Origin: Siphonodentalium dalli
Lineage: Eukaryota > Mollusca > Scaphopoda > Gadilida > Siphonodentaliidae
Assembly (NCBI GenBank): GCA_032622095.1
Contig: CP136061.1
Span: 215,358,373 to 215,422,372 of the forward strand
Direction of reading: 5' to 3'
DNA: 64,000 nucleotides
This document shows, in pieces, positions 1-11,750 of this stretch. The position numbers and the translations under genes were made by a program. Numbering within the stretch: the stretch's first letter is position 1; the number at the start of each line of letters is the position of its first letter. Below the pieces are notes generated by a model. That model made no database searches, was not told the DNA's origin, and saw only the letters and a list, made by a program, of their open reading frames with translations.

Positions 1-524
1 AGGATTAAATCTTTATAAGTGAGGTCACATGAACTTTTGAGTTTATAAGGTTGAATTTATTGGTCTACGCGTCGTGATTTGTCCCGATGATTCTGCACTG
101 AAAACAGTGAGAGATCGTCTCACAGAACGGCACGACTATTGAACCAGTCTGGTGTTCGCATACATGCTGGGAGGTCGATCAATTGAATATCACAGTTTAT
201 TGACAGTCATACCAACTGTCATTGTTAAGTTCTACCATCCTTGATTTCAGACTTCAGTTCACAGTTACTTGATCACAAGGTGTACTATGAGCTTATAATG
301 ATACCTTGGGCATGTCTTTAAATTGATCCAAAGAGAGAGACTGATACGAACTCAGTTCAATGGGACTCAATAGTTAACAGTTTAACCCTTTCGTGACAAG
401 AACTGAGTTTAATGTTTTTCCCCTCCTGTATTTTTTTCCAACTCAAATGTTCGTATAAAACCAGGCTATTTTATTATTGTGATGGTATCAGTAAATATTC
501 ACTGAAATAAGCACACAAAAATCT
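1..524. other. Unassigned AT-rich DNA
   Basis: No gene or complete repeat is recognised here. A lone TTAACCCTTT end lies at 382-391 in the same orientation as the MITE end at 525, but it has no partner. A short open stretch on the plus strand near 53-150 has no start codon or splice support. Confidence 0.4.
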
Positions 525-757
525 TTAACCCTTCCTTGACTGGTGCTTCCTGATATTTTGCGAAAACCCTGTGCCAATGCATTCTCTTATTTATGCGAGT
601 CACCCATAGGGAGCCTCGCATATATCAGAGAATGCATTGGCCTAACAATATTTACCTTGACCTTGTAAGCCACGCATTCTCTTATGTATATAAGAAAATG
701 CACTGGCACAGGGTCTTTAATGCTGCACAAGTGCAGCCCCCATCATGAAAGGGTTAA
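525..757. mobile_element. TTAA-flanked MITE (piggyBac-like, CATGAC-type ends)
   Basis: The element starts TTAACCCTTCCTTGAC and ends with the inverse of TTAACCCTTTCATGATG, so both edges are TTAA, as expected for piggyBac insertion. Inside are two hairpins built from GCCAATGCATTCTCTTAT and its complement (about 568-648 and 671-718). A GCTGCAC...GTGCAGC stem sits near the right end. There is no coding capacity. Superfamily assignment is from TTAA and CCCTTT ends only. Confidence 0.7.
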
Positions 758-1002
758 AGCACATAGTGTGCATCACAAGCTAATTATGATTTCAATGGCA
801 TGGAGAACCATGTGGTATCACCCCTGGTTAAGTGGTCCTGCTAATTTGCTATGATGCTGGTAGGGCAAAGTGATGCTTTTAAAAGGGAACTGTACCAGAA
901 TCCAGCCATTTATGGGACCATCTCCCGTCACCATCAACTCCTACTACAATCAACAGAAAATATCCAATAAAAGAATTATAATGAGTCAAGGATGAGAGTT
1001 AA
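758..1002. other. Unassigned DNA with a dispersed repeat copy
   Basis: About 810-875 is the reverse complement of the sequence flanking the MITE at 3131-3533. Here that site is uninterrupted (GCTAATTTGCTATGATGCTGG), so it acts as an empty-site reference. Nothing else is recognised. Confidence 0.5.
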
Positions 1003-1620
1003 AACTAGAGGTGTGACTGTCCCAATGGGACTACGGATACCCCCCTGTTTTTAAAATACTAAGATGTTTCACATGTCAGTAAACATTTAGTTAAAATAAT
1101 AAAATAACAGTTCCCATTGCAGGTGTACAACCATAACCCTAATCTTAAACCTAGTGACCAAAAAATGTAGGAATAAAAGCTTGGACAAAATTATGTATGT
1201 TGCGAAAAAATTCTAAGTCGAAAAAGGGGAATAACTCCACACAAAATATGTCGGACAGACGTCATAATCACAGGTGCACAAGTTCCCATGGTACTAAATA
1301 TCTGTGCCACGTTTTTAAAAAATTGACCGAAAAATGTAGGAATAAAAGCTCGGACAAAAGTATACATGTTGCGAAAAATTTCTAAGTCGAAAAAGGGGGG
1401 ATAACTCCACCAAAAAAAGTCCAACAGACGTCATAATCGCAGGTGCACAGGTTCCCATGGTGGTTGATGTCTGTGCCAAGTTTCACGGAAATTGATAAAA
1501 AAACAACTGAGAAAAACTCCGGACAAATTTGTGTCCACGGACGGACGACGGACGGACGGACGGACGGACGGACAAGCTGACTCCAGTATACCCCCCTAAC
1601 TTCGTTGCGGGGGGTATAAA
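1003..1620 (+). repeat. Dispersed repeat X with internal tandem units and (GACG)n tail
   Basis: The left part (GTGTGACTGTCCCAATGGG at about 1012) is shared with 34864 onward. It is followed by about 180-bp units carrying GTAGGAATAAAAGCTCGGAC and AAAAAGGGG-ATAACTCCAC. It ends in a GACG-type microsatellite (1539-1573) and a GGGGGGTATAAA motif. This layout, tandem degenerate units followed by a GACG run, recurs at 20228, 41800 and 49388 and resembles dispersed repeats I associate with bivalves. The short open frames inside are not genes. Confidence 0.65.
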
Positions 1621-1660
1621 AAACTCATGTACACAAAGAACCACGTATACCAACCTGATA

Positions 1661-2848
1661 CAGTAAAACCTCTCTAAACCGAACACCCTTCGGAATGGCC
1701 CTTATTTTCGGTTTTGAGAGGTGTTCAGTTTACAGAAAATCGCAAAACCCTCGGAATATATTGCCGCTGTCGGTAAGAGTTATCAAGACCCGAACAGCTC
1801 CGTACTGATTAATTAAACTTTATTCAATAAACTACAAAATACAACAAAAAATAAATTGCAATAGATAAACATGTTATAATAAGACAAATATATGTACAGA
1901 TAAACCTGGAAACATGAAAATGATACATTTTACGGTAATTCGCGGTTTTTTGAAAATGTTGTTGATGGTAGATTTCAACTCTGATCTGTCGTTTTCCCAA
2001 CGGCTCATTAATTGTGATAAGTTGATTAAAACTTTGATGGTGACAATAAACCACCATCCTGTACTTTTAGTTAATTAGTGTTTAGTTTGGACAATTGTTG
2101 TACAAACAAAGAGTCCCTTCCAGCACAAAAACTGATGTAAAAACAACTTGTCGCTGCTCTAATTATCTGTGAAGTCACCATTGATCAATCAATTTGCGAA
2201 ATAAGCAAACATGTATATATGTGTATCTGAAGGTGGTGCAGTGCAGTAACAAATTCTGGTTTAGGTGTATCCAATTAGACACATGTTGTTTTAATCCGTT
2301 TCAAAGCTTCGCCGAGACAAAGGACCGCTAATTAAATTGGTACGCATATTCAATAGTACGAAAGTACATTACCTGTGTGCAAGCGCGTTCGCCTGGTATC
2401 CCTTTCGGAATTTATTTAGAATAAGATTAAATATAAATATGGCTGTATCTTTTTATTATGACAGGCATTATATTCGTTTTAATTTGTAATTAAATTTGAT
2501 TAATTTACCAAGAACACTTCGTCCGTTTGTAACTAACTGTGACGCTGATCGGGGTCACACACAGGTCAACTCAAAAACTGAAACGTTCACATCATTACCT
2601 TTTAACTGATTGCATTCGGTCTCTTCCATCACTTTCAGTGTTCGGATTTTGGAATAAAAACATTAGTGTATTTGTTCACTGATGAACTAATAAAGCTGTC
2701 CGGTATTCGGAGTACAGAGGTTTCGGATTACAGAGGTAATCATTAGTGACAATGCACTTGGGTAAATGCGGGACCGCACAATTTGTTCGGATTGGAGAGA
2801 GATTCGGAACCGGGATTGTAGAGGGTCCGGATTGGAGAGGTTTCACTG
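1661..2848. mobile_element. Non-autonomous pogo/Tigger-like DNA transposon
   Basis: The left end CAGTAAAACCTCTCTAAACC and the right end, read on the complement as CAGTGAAACCTCTCCAATCC, form imperfect terminal inverted repeats of about 29 bp. A TA flanks each side (1659-1660 and 2849-2850). CAGTRAAACCTC ends with TA duplication are typical of the pogo/Tigger branch of Tc1/mariner. The 1.19-kb interior is AT-rich and I see no transposase. Near the right end several TCCGGATT-like subterminal repeats occur (about 2696-2840). Confidence 0.75.
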
Positions 2849-2850
2849 TA

Positions 2851-3126
2851 ATTATAACGAAAATTAATCAAATTTATGGCTCGAGCCATAAACTCATTTT
2901 GATTATAATACCATGTTGTTTATATTGTAAATAGAGCACATGACTGTATTTTGCACTCATCCCTGGCTAAAATTCATTCATTTGTTGCATATATTGTGTT
3001 GAGTATAATAGGAGATGACTCCATAAATGGCTGGTTTAATTGTACAGCACTACTTTGATTAAAAGTTCGGTTATTTTTTCTTAAGTTGTCATATAGCCAT
3101 TCAGCAGGACCCACCAGCATTATAGC
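2851..3126. other. Unassigned DNA with a dispersed repeat
   Basis: About 2936-3040 matches 5045-5162 in the same orientation (shared core GTTGCATATATT and GAGTATAAWAGGAGATG). The stretch up to 3130 is the left flank of the following MITE. No gene is seen. Confidence 0.45.
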
Positions 3127-3130
3127 AAAT

Positions 3131-3533
3131 GTGACCCGCCATATCAAATCCAGTCGGAAGTCGGGATTTTTTTACCCTGTGCCAATGCACTCTCATATAT
3201 AAGAGAATGCATTGGCCTAACAATTTTTTACAATTTTAATAATTTGTTGTGTATTCTTTAACAATTTTATAATTTCACCCATACAGAGCCCCAGACAAAC
3301 ATGAGCAGACTACACTCTTCTATGTGCTTCTATATATGTGTGGGGCTCCCTGCAGGGTAATGGATGTTTTTTATTTTATGTCCTAAAAATTGTAAGAAAC
3401 ATTTATTTAAAAAACATGAAAAAAAATTGTTAAGCCAATGCATTCTCTTATATATGCGAGGCGACCTATGGTCGACTCGCATATATAAGAGAATGCATTG
3501 GCACTTCCGACTGGATTTGATATGGCGGGTCAT
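3131..3533. mobile_element. MITE with GTGACCCGCC ends and AAAT target duplication
   Basis: The terminal inverted repeats of about 30 bp begin GTGACCCGCCATATCAAATC. AAAT lies directly outside both ends (3127-3130 and 3534-3537). The related sequence at 810-875 has a single AAAT and no element, which confirms the boundaries. The interior holds two copies of the GCCAATGCATTCTC hairpin module (one truncated near 3170-3215, one near 3430-3503) and a central AT-rich spacer. I cannot name the superfamily. Confidence 0.8.
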
Positions 3534-3537
3534 AAAT

Positions 3538-4131
3538 TAGCAGGACCACTTTAATAACCAGGAGTGGGGGGGTATATCACTCGATTTCTGAAGTATCGAG
3601 TTTGTGCCTCACCCTAACGATTCAATACAGACAATAATATCCGCCTCGAGGCACTGCCATCAGCTGGAGAAAGATGATGACAGACTAAAATACTGAAAAC
3701 TCTCATTTAAACATAATGACGATATCAATAACACTGAAGGCTTACTTCACAATCAATTAATTGACGGATTGCATGGCAAATGGTCATTTGTGTGATGGCC
3801 ACCCCACAACATACCTAATCAATTACACAGTCGCCTACCCAGAGTACTGTGAAATGTGATATTTAGATTAGTGGGTAGCTATTAGATGCCAATATGATTG
3901 AGTGAGCAGGGTAGTACTTATCAAACCACTTAAATAGTGCTAAGTATGAGTGCTGTGATGATATGGGTACCTGTCCTCTAGCACTGATCGATTTGACAAA
4001 AATAAAAATAATTGTTGATTTGTATCCCCTCCCAGACAATATTTATGGTCCCTCTGCACAAATTTTATTCATTCTAATCATTTTGGTGTAATTTGTTTCA
4101 TTTTGTGCATTAGTTATTGAATTACATTGCT
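3538..4131. other. Unassigned DNA
   Basis: A short inverted pair around TCACTCGATTTCTGAAGTATCGAG is present near 3578-3601. No open frame, repeat family or RNA gene is recognised. Confidence 0.4.
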
Positions 4132-4390
4132 TTAACCCTTTGAGTGCCAGGTTGATTTTTGTATCAACCCATATACCCTGTGCCAATGCATTCTCTTATA
4201 TATGTGAGTCGACCATAGGACGCCTCGCATATATAAGAGAATGCATTGGCCTAACAATTTTTTGGGTTTTTGGTTTTTGGTTTTTTTTACAATTTTTTAC
4301 AATTTTAATAATTTATTCTTATATTCTTTAACAGACTTATTTTGTAGGTTTAGGGCCGATGAGATCGGCCCCTGGCACTCAAAGGGTTAA
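4132..4390 (+). mobile_element. TTAA-flanked MITE, family D (GAGTGCC-type ends)
   Basis: The ends are TTAACCCTTTGAGTGCCAGG and its complement, so the element is TTAA-bounded and piggyBac-like. Next to the right end is a GGGCCGATGAGATCGGCCCC stem. The interior contains one GCCAATGCATTCTC hairpin module (about 4178-4255) and a T-rich spacer. Other copies: 24399, 32045, 48697, 58583. Confidence 0.75.
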
Positions 4391-5564
4391 GTCATTAATC
4401 AATAAAAAAAAATTGAAATTGGCCAAAAAAAACAAATTTTTTTTACCCCAAATTGAGAAGGAAAGTAAGCTAATTCAAAAGCACTAAATAGATAAACAAA
4501 GTAAGGCGTTGAAAGTATCACCTTTCTTGAACATGCGAGTGCCATAAAAACACAATTTTTATTTTGTGACGGCTGTGAACAAGCGAGCAGTACTTAACTC
4601 AATGGCATGTCAGTGATGTAATGTGTCATAAACTGCCACCCGTCTGCTAACAACTTGACTTCACATCATAAAAGGTTTGAATACAATACTTAAGTTTCAT
4701 GTTTGCGAATTTCATTTTAATTTCAATTGAGAACCGCCATGTTTTTCATCGGAAATGGTTAAAATTGGAAATCTCCCATCTAGATGTGGTTTGATAAACG
4801 TGCCTATAAATTAAAAAAAAAACATTTTAAAATTCAATACTTTTACTACAAGTTCCAACTTTACTTGGAAAGGCAGAAAAGATGACCACATGGCATTGTT
4901 CACATAGGTTGAGGTTCCAAAGGAGTGAAGATGGGGCCTACTACGGTCAGATATTTGCTAAACTGGCACAAATGAGGCATTATTACTAGCAAGAAACATG
5001 AGTCATAAATTAATTTTCATTAAAATTACCATGTAGTTTGCATTGTTCATAGAACACACTAGTGTATTTTCATTAATCCATGGCTCAAATTAATTCATTT
5101 GTTGCATATATTCTGTTGAGTATAAAAGGAGATGGTCTCATAAATGGATTTAGTGTACAATCCCCCCCTTCAAGCAGTATTTTTTTTACATATTACAAAA
5201 TGCCACTTTACATCTTTCTGAACATACAGACAGTTTCCAAATTAAGTGTTAACCACTTATGAAAAATTAACACTTATTGACTGGTCTATTAAACAAAATA
5301 CCACATAATATACCCAAAGCATGCACGGACGGACGGACAGACGAACGATGAGTGGTCAGTCCGGTCATCCACACTATGTGTACCATTACTGTTACAGAGT
5401 CATTTTTATCAACAAACATCGCAAATTGCAATTGCAAATCCAATGCTTCTAGTTGACAACCTGTGTTTTCTGGAATATTTACCATAGCTCTGAACTTTTG
5501 TAACAGATTTGAACAGAATTTGCTCAACTCAACCATACCATAAAAATAAGAACAAGACAAGGTC
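4391..5564. other. Unassigned AT-rich DNA with repeat pieces
   Basis: About 5045-5162 repeats 2936-3040. Near 5318-5345 there is a short GACGGACGGACAGACG microsatellite of the kind that ends the dispersed repeats. No gene is recognised in the remaining AT-rich sequence. Confidence 0.4.
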
Positions 5565-5622
5565 TGAAAGTTACCCATAATTCTGCTGTGGTTAAGGAGT
5601 CAATTATTTAGGGCATTACTGT
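5565..5622 (-). mobile_element. Fragment of a family B MITE
   Basis: One terminal arm ends in GGGCATTACTGTA and includes TTCTGCTGTGGTTAAGGAG. The opposite arm is absent. It lies 22 bp outside the left end of giant foldback 1. Confidence 0.6.
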
Positions 5623-5644
5623 ATCATGCTCATCTTTGTGGTGA

Positions 5645-6990
5645 TAGTCCAGGAGATATTGGTCGACCTCTGCACCCCCCCCAGGACTCAACTTCACCCC
5701 ACTAATTTTCTTCCTTAAGGTCTCCTCTAATTTTGTTCACTTGTTAACAAGAAAAAAAAGTGGCCGCAGAGACTCCAGACAAGATGGCGTCCATCATGGC
5801 GGCCATTTTTTTGTAATGCACCAGGTCTCTTTGATCGCCATTATAGTAATGATGATAGCACATGTGGTCTTTTTTTCCGCTCGATTCGTTATGCTAATAT
5901 ACAACCCTTACAAATTAGCCAAAAATCCGACACCAGAATCCAATATGGCGGCCAAGATGGACGCCGAAATGTGAAAATATGCTATTTTTATGACATGTTA
6001 CCACCTTTCGTTTGTCTCTGTGGGAAAATGTTAGAATTTTTGCGTCATGTTATACATTTATCATATAGAGGAGTCATTGGCGAACACACGGGGACCATAA
6101 TATGCATTCATTGCGGGATATTTTTGTCCGATATCACGTTTTCCCAAATGCCGGTATCATAGGTCAAAGCCGAATCTCCGTTAATAACGCGATGTAATGT
6201 TTCGAATCAATGAATGTTATTGCTATTATAACAACACTCATGCATATATATTTGCAGGAAATACTCGAGATAGGATTCCTCTTATACCTGAGTTGAGGAA
6301 TATTTACCCAAATCCAAGATGGCGGCCAAAATGGCCACCAGAAATAAAAAATCGCCGAAAATCGCTGATTTTAACATCAGTGAGCATTATTGTCATGACA
6401 ACTTCACACCTGCTTACTATTGTAAGTTGGGAACACTTAGGCGAAGAACTTTCCTTGTACCATATTCAAATAAAAGTCCCCCAAATCCAAAATGGCGCAC
6501 ACAATGACGGACAGATTTTGAAAAATCACCGAAATTTCCTCATATTCACATCATTGGGCATTATTGTGGAGACAACTCCATCCATGCGTACAGTTGAGTT
6601 GGAAATACTGAGGTGAAGTAATTACCTTACATCTCATGCAAGAAATGGTTTTCCAAATCGAAGATGGCGGCCAAAATGGCGACCGAAATTTGAAAACACG
6701 CCTACATTCCTTTACTTTCTTAGGATGGGCGTTATTGTTTCGCGATTTCTACACACCATTACATGTTGATATGTATGAATTATTCATTAGGGTTTGGCAA
6801 GTGATACTCACAGTCAATATGGCGGCCAAACTGACAGGCAGAAATTGAAAAGAAGCCGATATTATCACATACAAATTTCAACTTTTTGTCATAATATTGA
6901 TTTGTATAAACGAAACGGTACATAATATGAGCCATCTATTAGTTCAAATGTAAGTCGTAGCCTTTTGGAAGGATGAAAACCCACAATCGC
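5645..6990 (+). repeat. Outer left arm of giant foldback 1
   Basis: This arm pairs with 9310-10703 and begins with a C-run (CTCTGCACCCCCCCC). It contains about ten ATGGCGGCC/ATGGCCACC-type motifs, at about 5783, 5796, 5943, 5952, 6317, 6329, 6490, 6661, 6674 and 6818. Open frames of 60-140 codons in it are mirrored in the right arm and have no recognisable domain. Confidence 0.75.
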
Positions 6991-7924
6991 AATGTGGCAT
7001 TTTAAAATCCATTCTCCACTAAGTTCTCATACTGGCCGTAACCGTATATAGGTGCGCCGAATAGTCATATTATGACTTCCAAGAATCAAAACAACAGTAC
7101 CTGAGCTTATTCTGAATTGCCACATTCAGTATTATCTAGACTCGTTTCCGTCTCTTCGTCATATTAATCTATCTCACTCACAATAACAGTTCACTACTCT
7201 TCTTTGTAGGAGTGAGCCACTAATCAGAATGTTTCAAACAATACATATGCCGGTGTCCAGCTCACGTGTTTGTTTCGAAAACTTGGAATTCTTAGCGAGC
7301 TTCATTCATGGTATAGCTTATGGTAAAATTCAGATGCTACATATGGGGTATATGCGTCATCTTGTGCGATACACTATAAAGGTAATCGGTCGATGCGTAT
7401 ACTAGCTTTCAGAAGGACCTATCTATCTGCGTATTGTCAGCTTTGGTGACCTAATGGGGATAACAACGTGTACACCTGGTGATCTTCCCAAACAGCCACT
7501 TCTCAATATATGGTTTATCAATTCACATACTCATCTAATGCACTGACGTACCCGGACAACTTCTGTATATGGCTTCGAATGTTGAAAGCCCGACATTTGA
7601 CGGATGTATTTCTGCTTAGGCGTAGCCGTAGAAGACCATAATGCATAATATACCCAAACTCCTTGAACATGATCATAAGAACAAGTTTGTTGGCGTCCAG
7701 CAATCGTTTCACCGAACAGATCCAAGCAGATGATAACAATACACACGGTGCTAGTTTGTGGGTATGTGTCATGACAGTGGAAATGAAATTGGACCATGAC
7801 TGCACCGCTCCTCATTTTGTTATGATTTAGATTCCGACAGGATCTCATGTGTGGCTTTGCCTTCCTTGTATGCTAAGAGTGTATGTTCCCATCCGTTTGG
7901 AAGCCGTTCTTAAACAACTGGACC

Positions 7925-8480
7925 AGGAGTATGCCATTGGCTACTGCTGTATAAGCCCCACCAAGACTGGGGTGTAGTCTTAAAGGCGATACCTTTGATA
8001 GTTGGTTGATATGTCATGCTCACGCTGAGTGGTATGGTTCAAGAATGTACAAATGCCACCAACAAAAGGGTTAAATGTTCAACGCGAAGAACATCCAGAG
8101 GAATGTTACATTGATGAGCTCTTGCATTCAGTTCAACAAACGTTGGTACACCAAGTGATTTCTTGGTAACATCAGCATTGCGACCATTTTCCTGCATGAG
8201 ACATTAACTACTATATTCTAAAGTTATATATATAAAGCTATATGATCATAAAGGTCGCGTTCCCCAACGTCCACAGCCATTGTCATCGAGACTGTATATT
8301 GTTCTTTAAATACATAGTGAAATAAATGCACCACAGTTCCTGACATTTTCTTGAATAATATCGCCCACATACTGACCCTAACCCCGAGAGAGGATAACAA
8401 AACACGCATACATTCATGCTTTTAAGACATTATCCTTTAGTCCATCCGACTGTTTTGATGGAGGCTAGCATAGTATTATC
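7925..8480. other. Core of giant foldback 1
   Basis: This segment has no inverted partner. On the minus strand there is a 51-codon open frame of about 8042-8199 with an ATG, beginning MQENGRNADVTKKSLG. It has a faint ankyrin-repeat flavour, but a stop precedes it and no splice site is obvious. I do not call it a gene. Confidence 0.3.
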
Positions 8481-9309
8481 CAGGCAAAAGTGTACATAGT
8501 TGAATCAGAAAGGCTTCGAAACGGATGTGGAAATACAATCTTACCACACCAAATAAAACCGACACGCATGCCATTCGATATCTTAAACATGCACCAGGTG
8601 TAGGGGTGGTGTATACAGTGGCCCATTTCATTCCCAGTATCATGGCGCATGTCCTCAAACTAGCACCGCGAGCATTGTTCTTCTCTGCTGGGAGATATTC
8701 GACGAGACAACTGCGGGGCGTCACACAGTTTGCTTCGGATAATGGTCAAGAAGTGTGGGTAGTCTGTACACTAGGGTCTTCTCCTTAGCAGATAGACATC
8801 TGTCCAAGGGAATGAGACAGCTAGCAACCTTCGAAACACTGTCGAAGTTGTCCACATATGCCAATGCGTTCGCTGAGTTTGTGAGTTGATAAACCATCTA
8901 TTGAGAAGTGACTAGCTAACTGGTTCGCCAGGTGACATGTCGTTATCCCATGGGGTATGAGACACATACATAGAGATGACCTTCTGTAAGCTTGTATACT
9001 CATCGGCCATGTACCTTCCTAGTTCAAGATGACGCACAAATATCATATTTAGCAAATATTTAAAATCGTAAGCTAGACACCGGAAAATGAATTGTTTGAA
9101 ACGTTATGATTAGAGGGCCCCTACTCCCAGGAAGTGGTGAATAATTTGTCGGTGTGAGCGACCTATATTTATCAGACAAAGAAATGGAAGCTGGTCCAGA
9201 TAATTATGGACGTGACGTGGCAAATTAGAATCTGTTATCAGGTAATTGTTCTGATATAACTATTCGGCGCACCTCGCTTACGGCCATTATCGGTGCTAAG
9301 TGGAGACTG

Positions 9310-10703
9310 GATTTCGAAATGCCACATCGCGATATTAATGGTGGTTTTTCATCTTTCCAGAAGGATACGAGCTATGTTATGCGTTTTTATACCTTTAAGT
9401 TGAACTAGCAGATGGTTTATGTACAGTTTCGTCCATACATACCGATATTATGACAAAAAGTTGAAATTAATATGTGAAAATATAGATTTCTTTTCAATTT
9501 CTAGCCGCCAATTTAGCAGTGATCTTGGCTGTGAGTATCAATTGCCAAACCCTAATGAATACTTCATATCACTATTCCATATCAACATGTAATGCTGGAT
9601 AGAAATCGCGAAACAATAACGCCCATCGTAAGAAAGTAAAGGAATGTAGACTTGTTTTCAAATTTCGGTCGCCATTTTGGCCGCCATCTTCAATTTGGAA
9701 AACCATTTCTTGCATGAGATGTAAGGTAATTACTTCACCTCAGTATTTCCAACTCAACTGTACGCACGGATGGAGTTGTCTCGACAATAATGACCAATGA
9801 TGTGAATATGAGGGAATTTCGGTGATTTTTCAAAATATGTCCGCCATTGTGGGCGCCATTTTGAATTTGGGGGACTTTTGTTTGATATGGTACAAGGAAA
9901 GTTCTTCGCCTAAGTGTTCCCAACTTACAATAGTAAGCAGGTGTGGAGTTGTCATGACAATAATGCTCATTGATGTTAAAATCAGCGATTTTCGGCAATT
10001 TTTTATTTCTGGTGGCCATTTTGGCCGCCATCTTGGATTTGGGTAAATATTCCTCAACTCAGGTATAAGAGGAATCCTATCTCGAGTATCTCCTGCAAAT
10101 ATATATGCATGTGTGTTGCTATAATAGCAATAACATTCATTGATTCGAAACATAACATCGCGTTATTAACGGAGATTCGGCTTTGACCTATGATACCGGC
10201 ATTTGGGAAAACGTGATATCGGGCAAAAATATCCCGCAATGAATGCATATTATGGTCCCCGTGTGTTCGCCAATGACTCCTCTATATGATAAATGTATAA
10301 CATGACGCAAAAATTCTAACATTTTCCCACAGAGACAAACGAAAGGTGGTAACATGTCAGAAAAATAGCATATTTTCACATTTCGGCGGCCATCTTGGTC
10401 ACCATATTGGATTCTGGTGTCGGATTTTTGGCTAATTTGTAAGGGTTGTATATTAGCATAACGAATCGAGCGGAAAACAAGACCGCATGTGCTATCATCT
10501 TTACTATAATGGCGATCAAAAAGACCTGGTGCATTAACAAAAATGGCCGCCATGATGGATGCCATCTTGTCTGGAGTCTCTGCGGCCACTTTTTTTTCTT
10601 GTTAACAAGTGAAAAAAATTAGAGGAGACCTTAAGGAAGAAAATTAGTGGGGTGAAGTTGAGTCCTGGGGGGGTGCAGAGGTCGACCAATATCTCCTGGA
10701 CTA
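9310..10703 (-). repeat. Outer right arm of giant foldback 1
   Basis: This is the inverted partner of the outer left arm. Differences from the left arm are mostly single-base changes plus short A-run or T-run indels. Divergence rises towards the inner end around 9300-9500. Confidence 0.75.
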
Positions 10704-10706
10704 TGA

Positions 10707-11155
10707 TGGCTGTTCAAACTTTTATGATTTTTCAAATTTACCCACTAAGAGTACCCTTCCTCCCTTTAATTTGTCACGTCCCATTTCCCAATAATGAATG
10801 TCAAGGTTGACGAATTAGCAGTGCAGACACTTCTGGGGGATATCTGAGTAAAAGTAAAAGTCCATGTGGACAGTGTAATTAATTGCTGTGTGGTTCAGTG
10901 TGGTTGAAGAGTACTTTCATGGCCTAATGACGACAAAACTAATGCCAGGATTTTACTGTATAAGTTGCGTGGAAGCATTCATTACTGAATAAAGCAAGGC
11001 CAGCATTTTATTGAGTATATACCATATCATTGGGAGCTCAAACTGTCAACAATAAACGTTTCAGTGAGAATTACGGCAATATAGTTGTACAAATTGTACG
11101 CCCAACCCAGTGGGGCTTCTGAGTTTTGCTTGATTTTTTTTACCAATCCACTATA
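10707..11155. other. Unassigned DNA
   Basis: Flanking DNA between giant foldback 1 and a family B MITE. Nothing is recognised. Confidence 0.4.
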
Positions 11156-11337
11156 TACAGTAATGCCCTAAGTAATCGACTCCATATATAACCACAGCAG
11201 AATTATGCCATTCATCGGAAAGCTCTCCCCGAGAGCTTTCCGATGAATGGCAACAAGCCATATTTCCGACTAAATCCTGAAAAGTTACCCATAATTCTGC
11301 TGTGGTTATGGAGTCGATTACTTAGGGCATTACTGTA
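11156..11337. mobile_element. Family B palindromic MITE (TA-flanked)
   Basis: This is a compact copy of the family. The terminal inverted repeat is CAGTAATGCCCTAA, flanked by TA on both sides, as for Tc1/mariner-type elements. The arms continue ACCACAGCAGAATTATG and meet at a tip of GAAAGCTCTCCCCGAGAGC. Nearly the whole element folds into a single hairpin. The left arm lacks part of the inner arm. No coding capacity. Confidence 0.8.
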
Positions 11338-11742
11338 TTCATCAATGGCTATGCTTTTGGCAAATAAATAAAAAATGGCCATTTGGTCATTTTTTATCAT
11401 TCCAAAAAATGGCCATTGGCCAATTTTGCAAACTGTCCATAGATGTCATATTCCACCAATTCAAAACCTGGGAACTTTTAAAGATCTGATGAGGAACTTC
11501 TTAACATCGAAACAAATATTAAATGTAATATATTTCTTAGTTAATACCTGTTCCTTAATAATTTCACAGCAGGAGAAGGTCTCAACTCTAGATTGCATGA
11601 TTTAGGCAACTGTTGTGAGCCAATTTTCAATAAACATGAATACATTACCCCAGGGAAAACTGTATGGTTATAAGCGATGCAAAGTGAAATCAGTTCATAT
11701 AAACACCTGAATAATGTAATCTCGAGCCAGACTTACACCTTA
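11338..11742. other. Unassigned DNA
   Basis: It contains two AATGGCCATT(T/G)G boxes near 11374 and 11407 in an AT-rich context. No gene or complete repeat is recognised. Confidence 0.35.
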
Positions 11743-11750
11743 TGTGAAAT

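Larger units (their letters stand above)
5645..10703. mobile_element. Giant foldback element 1 (about 5.06 kb)
   Basis: The sequence from 5645 inward (TAGTCCAGGAGATATTGGTC) is the reverse complement of the sequence ending at 10703. The outer arms (about 5645-6990 and 9310-10703) differ at only a few percent of positions by eye. Inner arms (about 7000-7920 and 8480-9310) are still recognisably inverted copies but much more diverged, for example TAGGTGCGCCGAATAG at 7050 against its complement at 9260. A unique core of about 555 bp lies near 7925-8480. TGA occurs directly outside both ends (5642-5644, 10704-10706), a possible 3-bp target duplication. The arms carry many AAGATGGCGGCC-like motifs. 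No transposase is readable. It could be a foldback DNA transposon or an inverted segmental duplication; the matching ends in foldback 2 favour a mobile element. Confidence 0.8.

Noticed and set aside
6197-6616. 139-codon open frame in the left arm of giant foldback 1, mirrored near 9830-10153
   Set aside because: It lies in a non-coding-looking foldback arm, has no domain, and the mirrored copy has a different length and stops. The ATGGCGGCC boxes generate many spurious Met codons.
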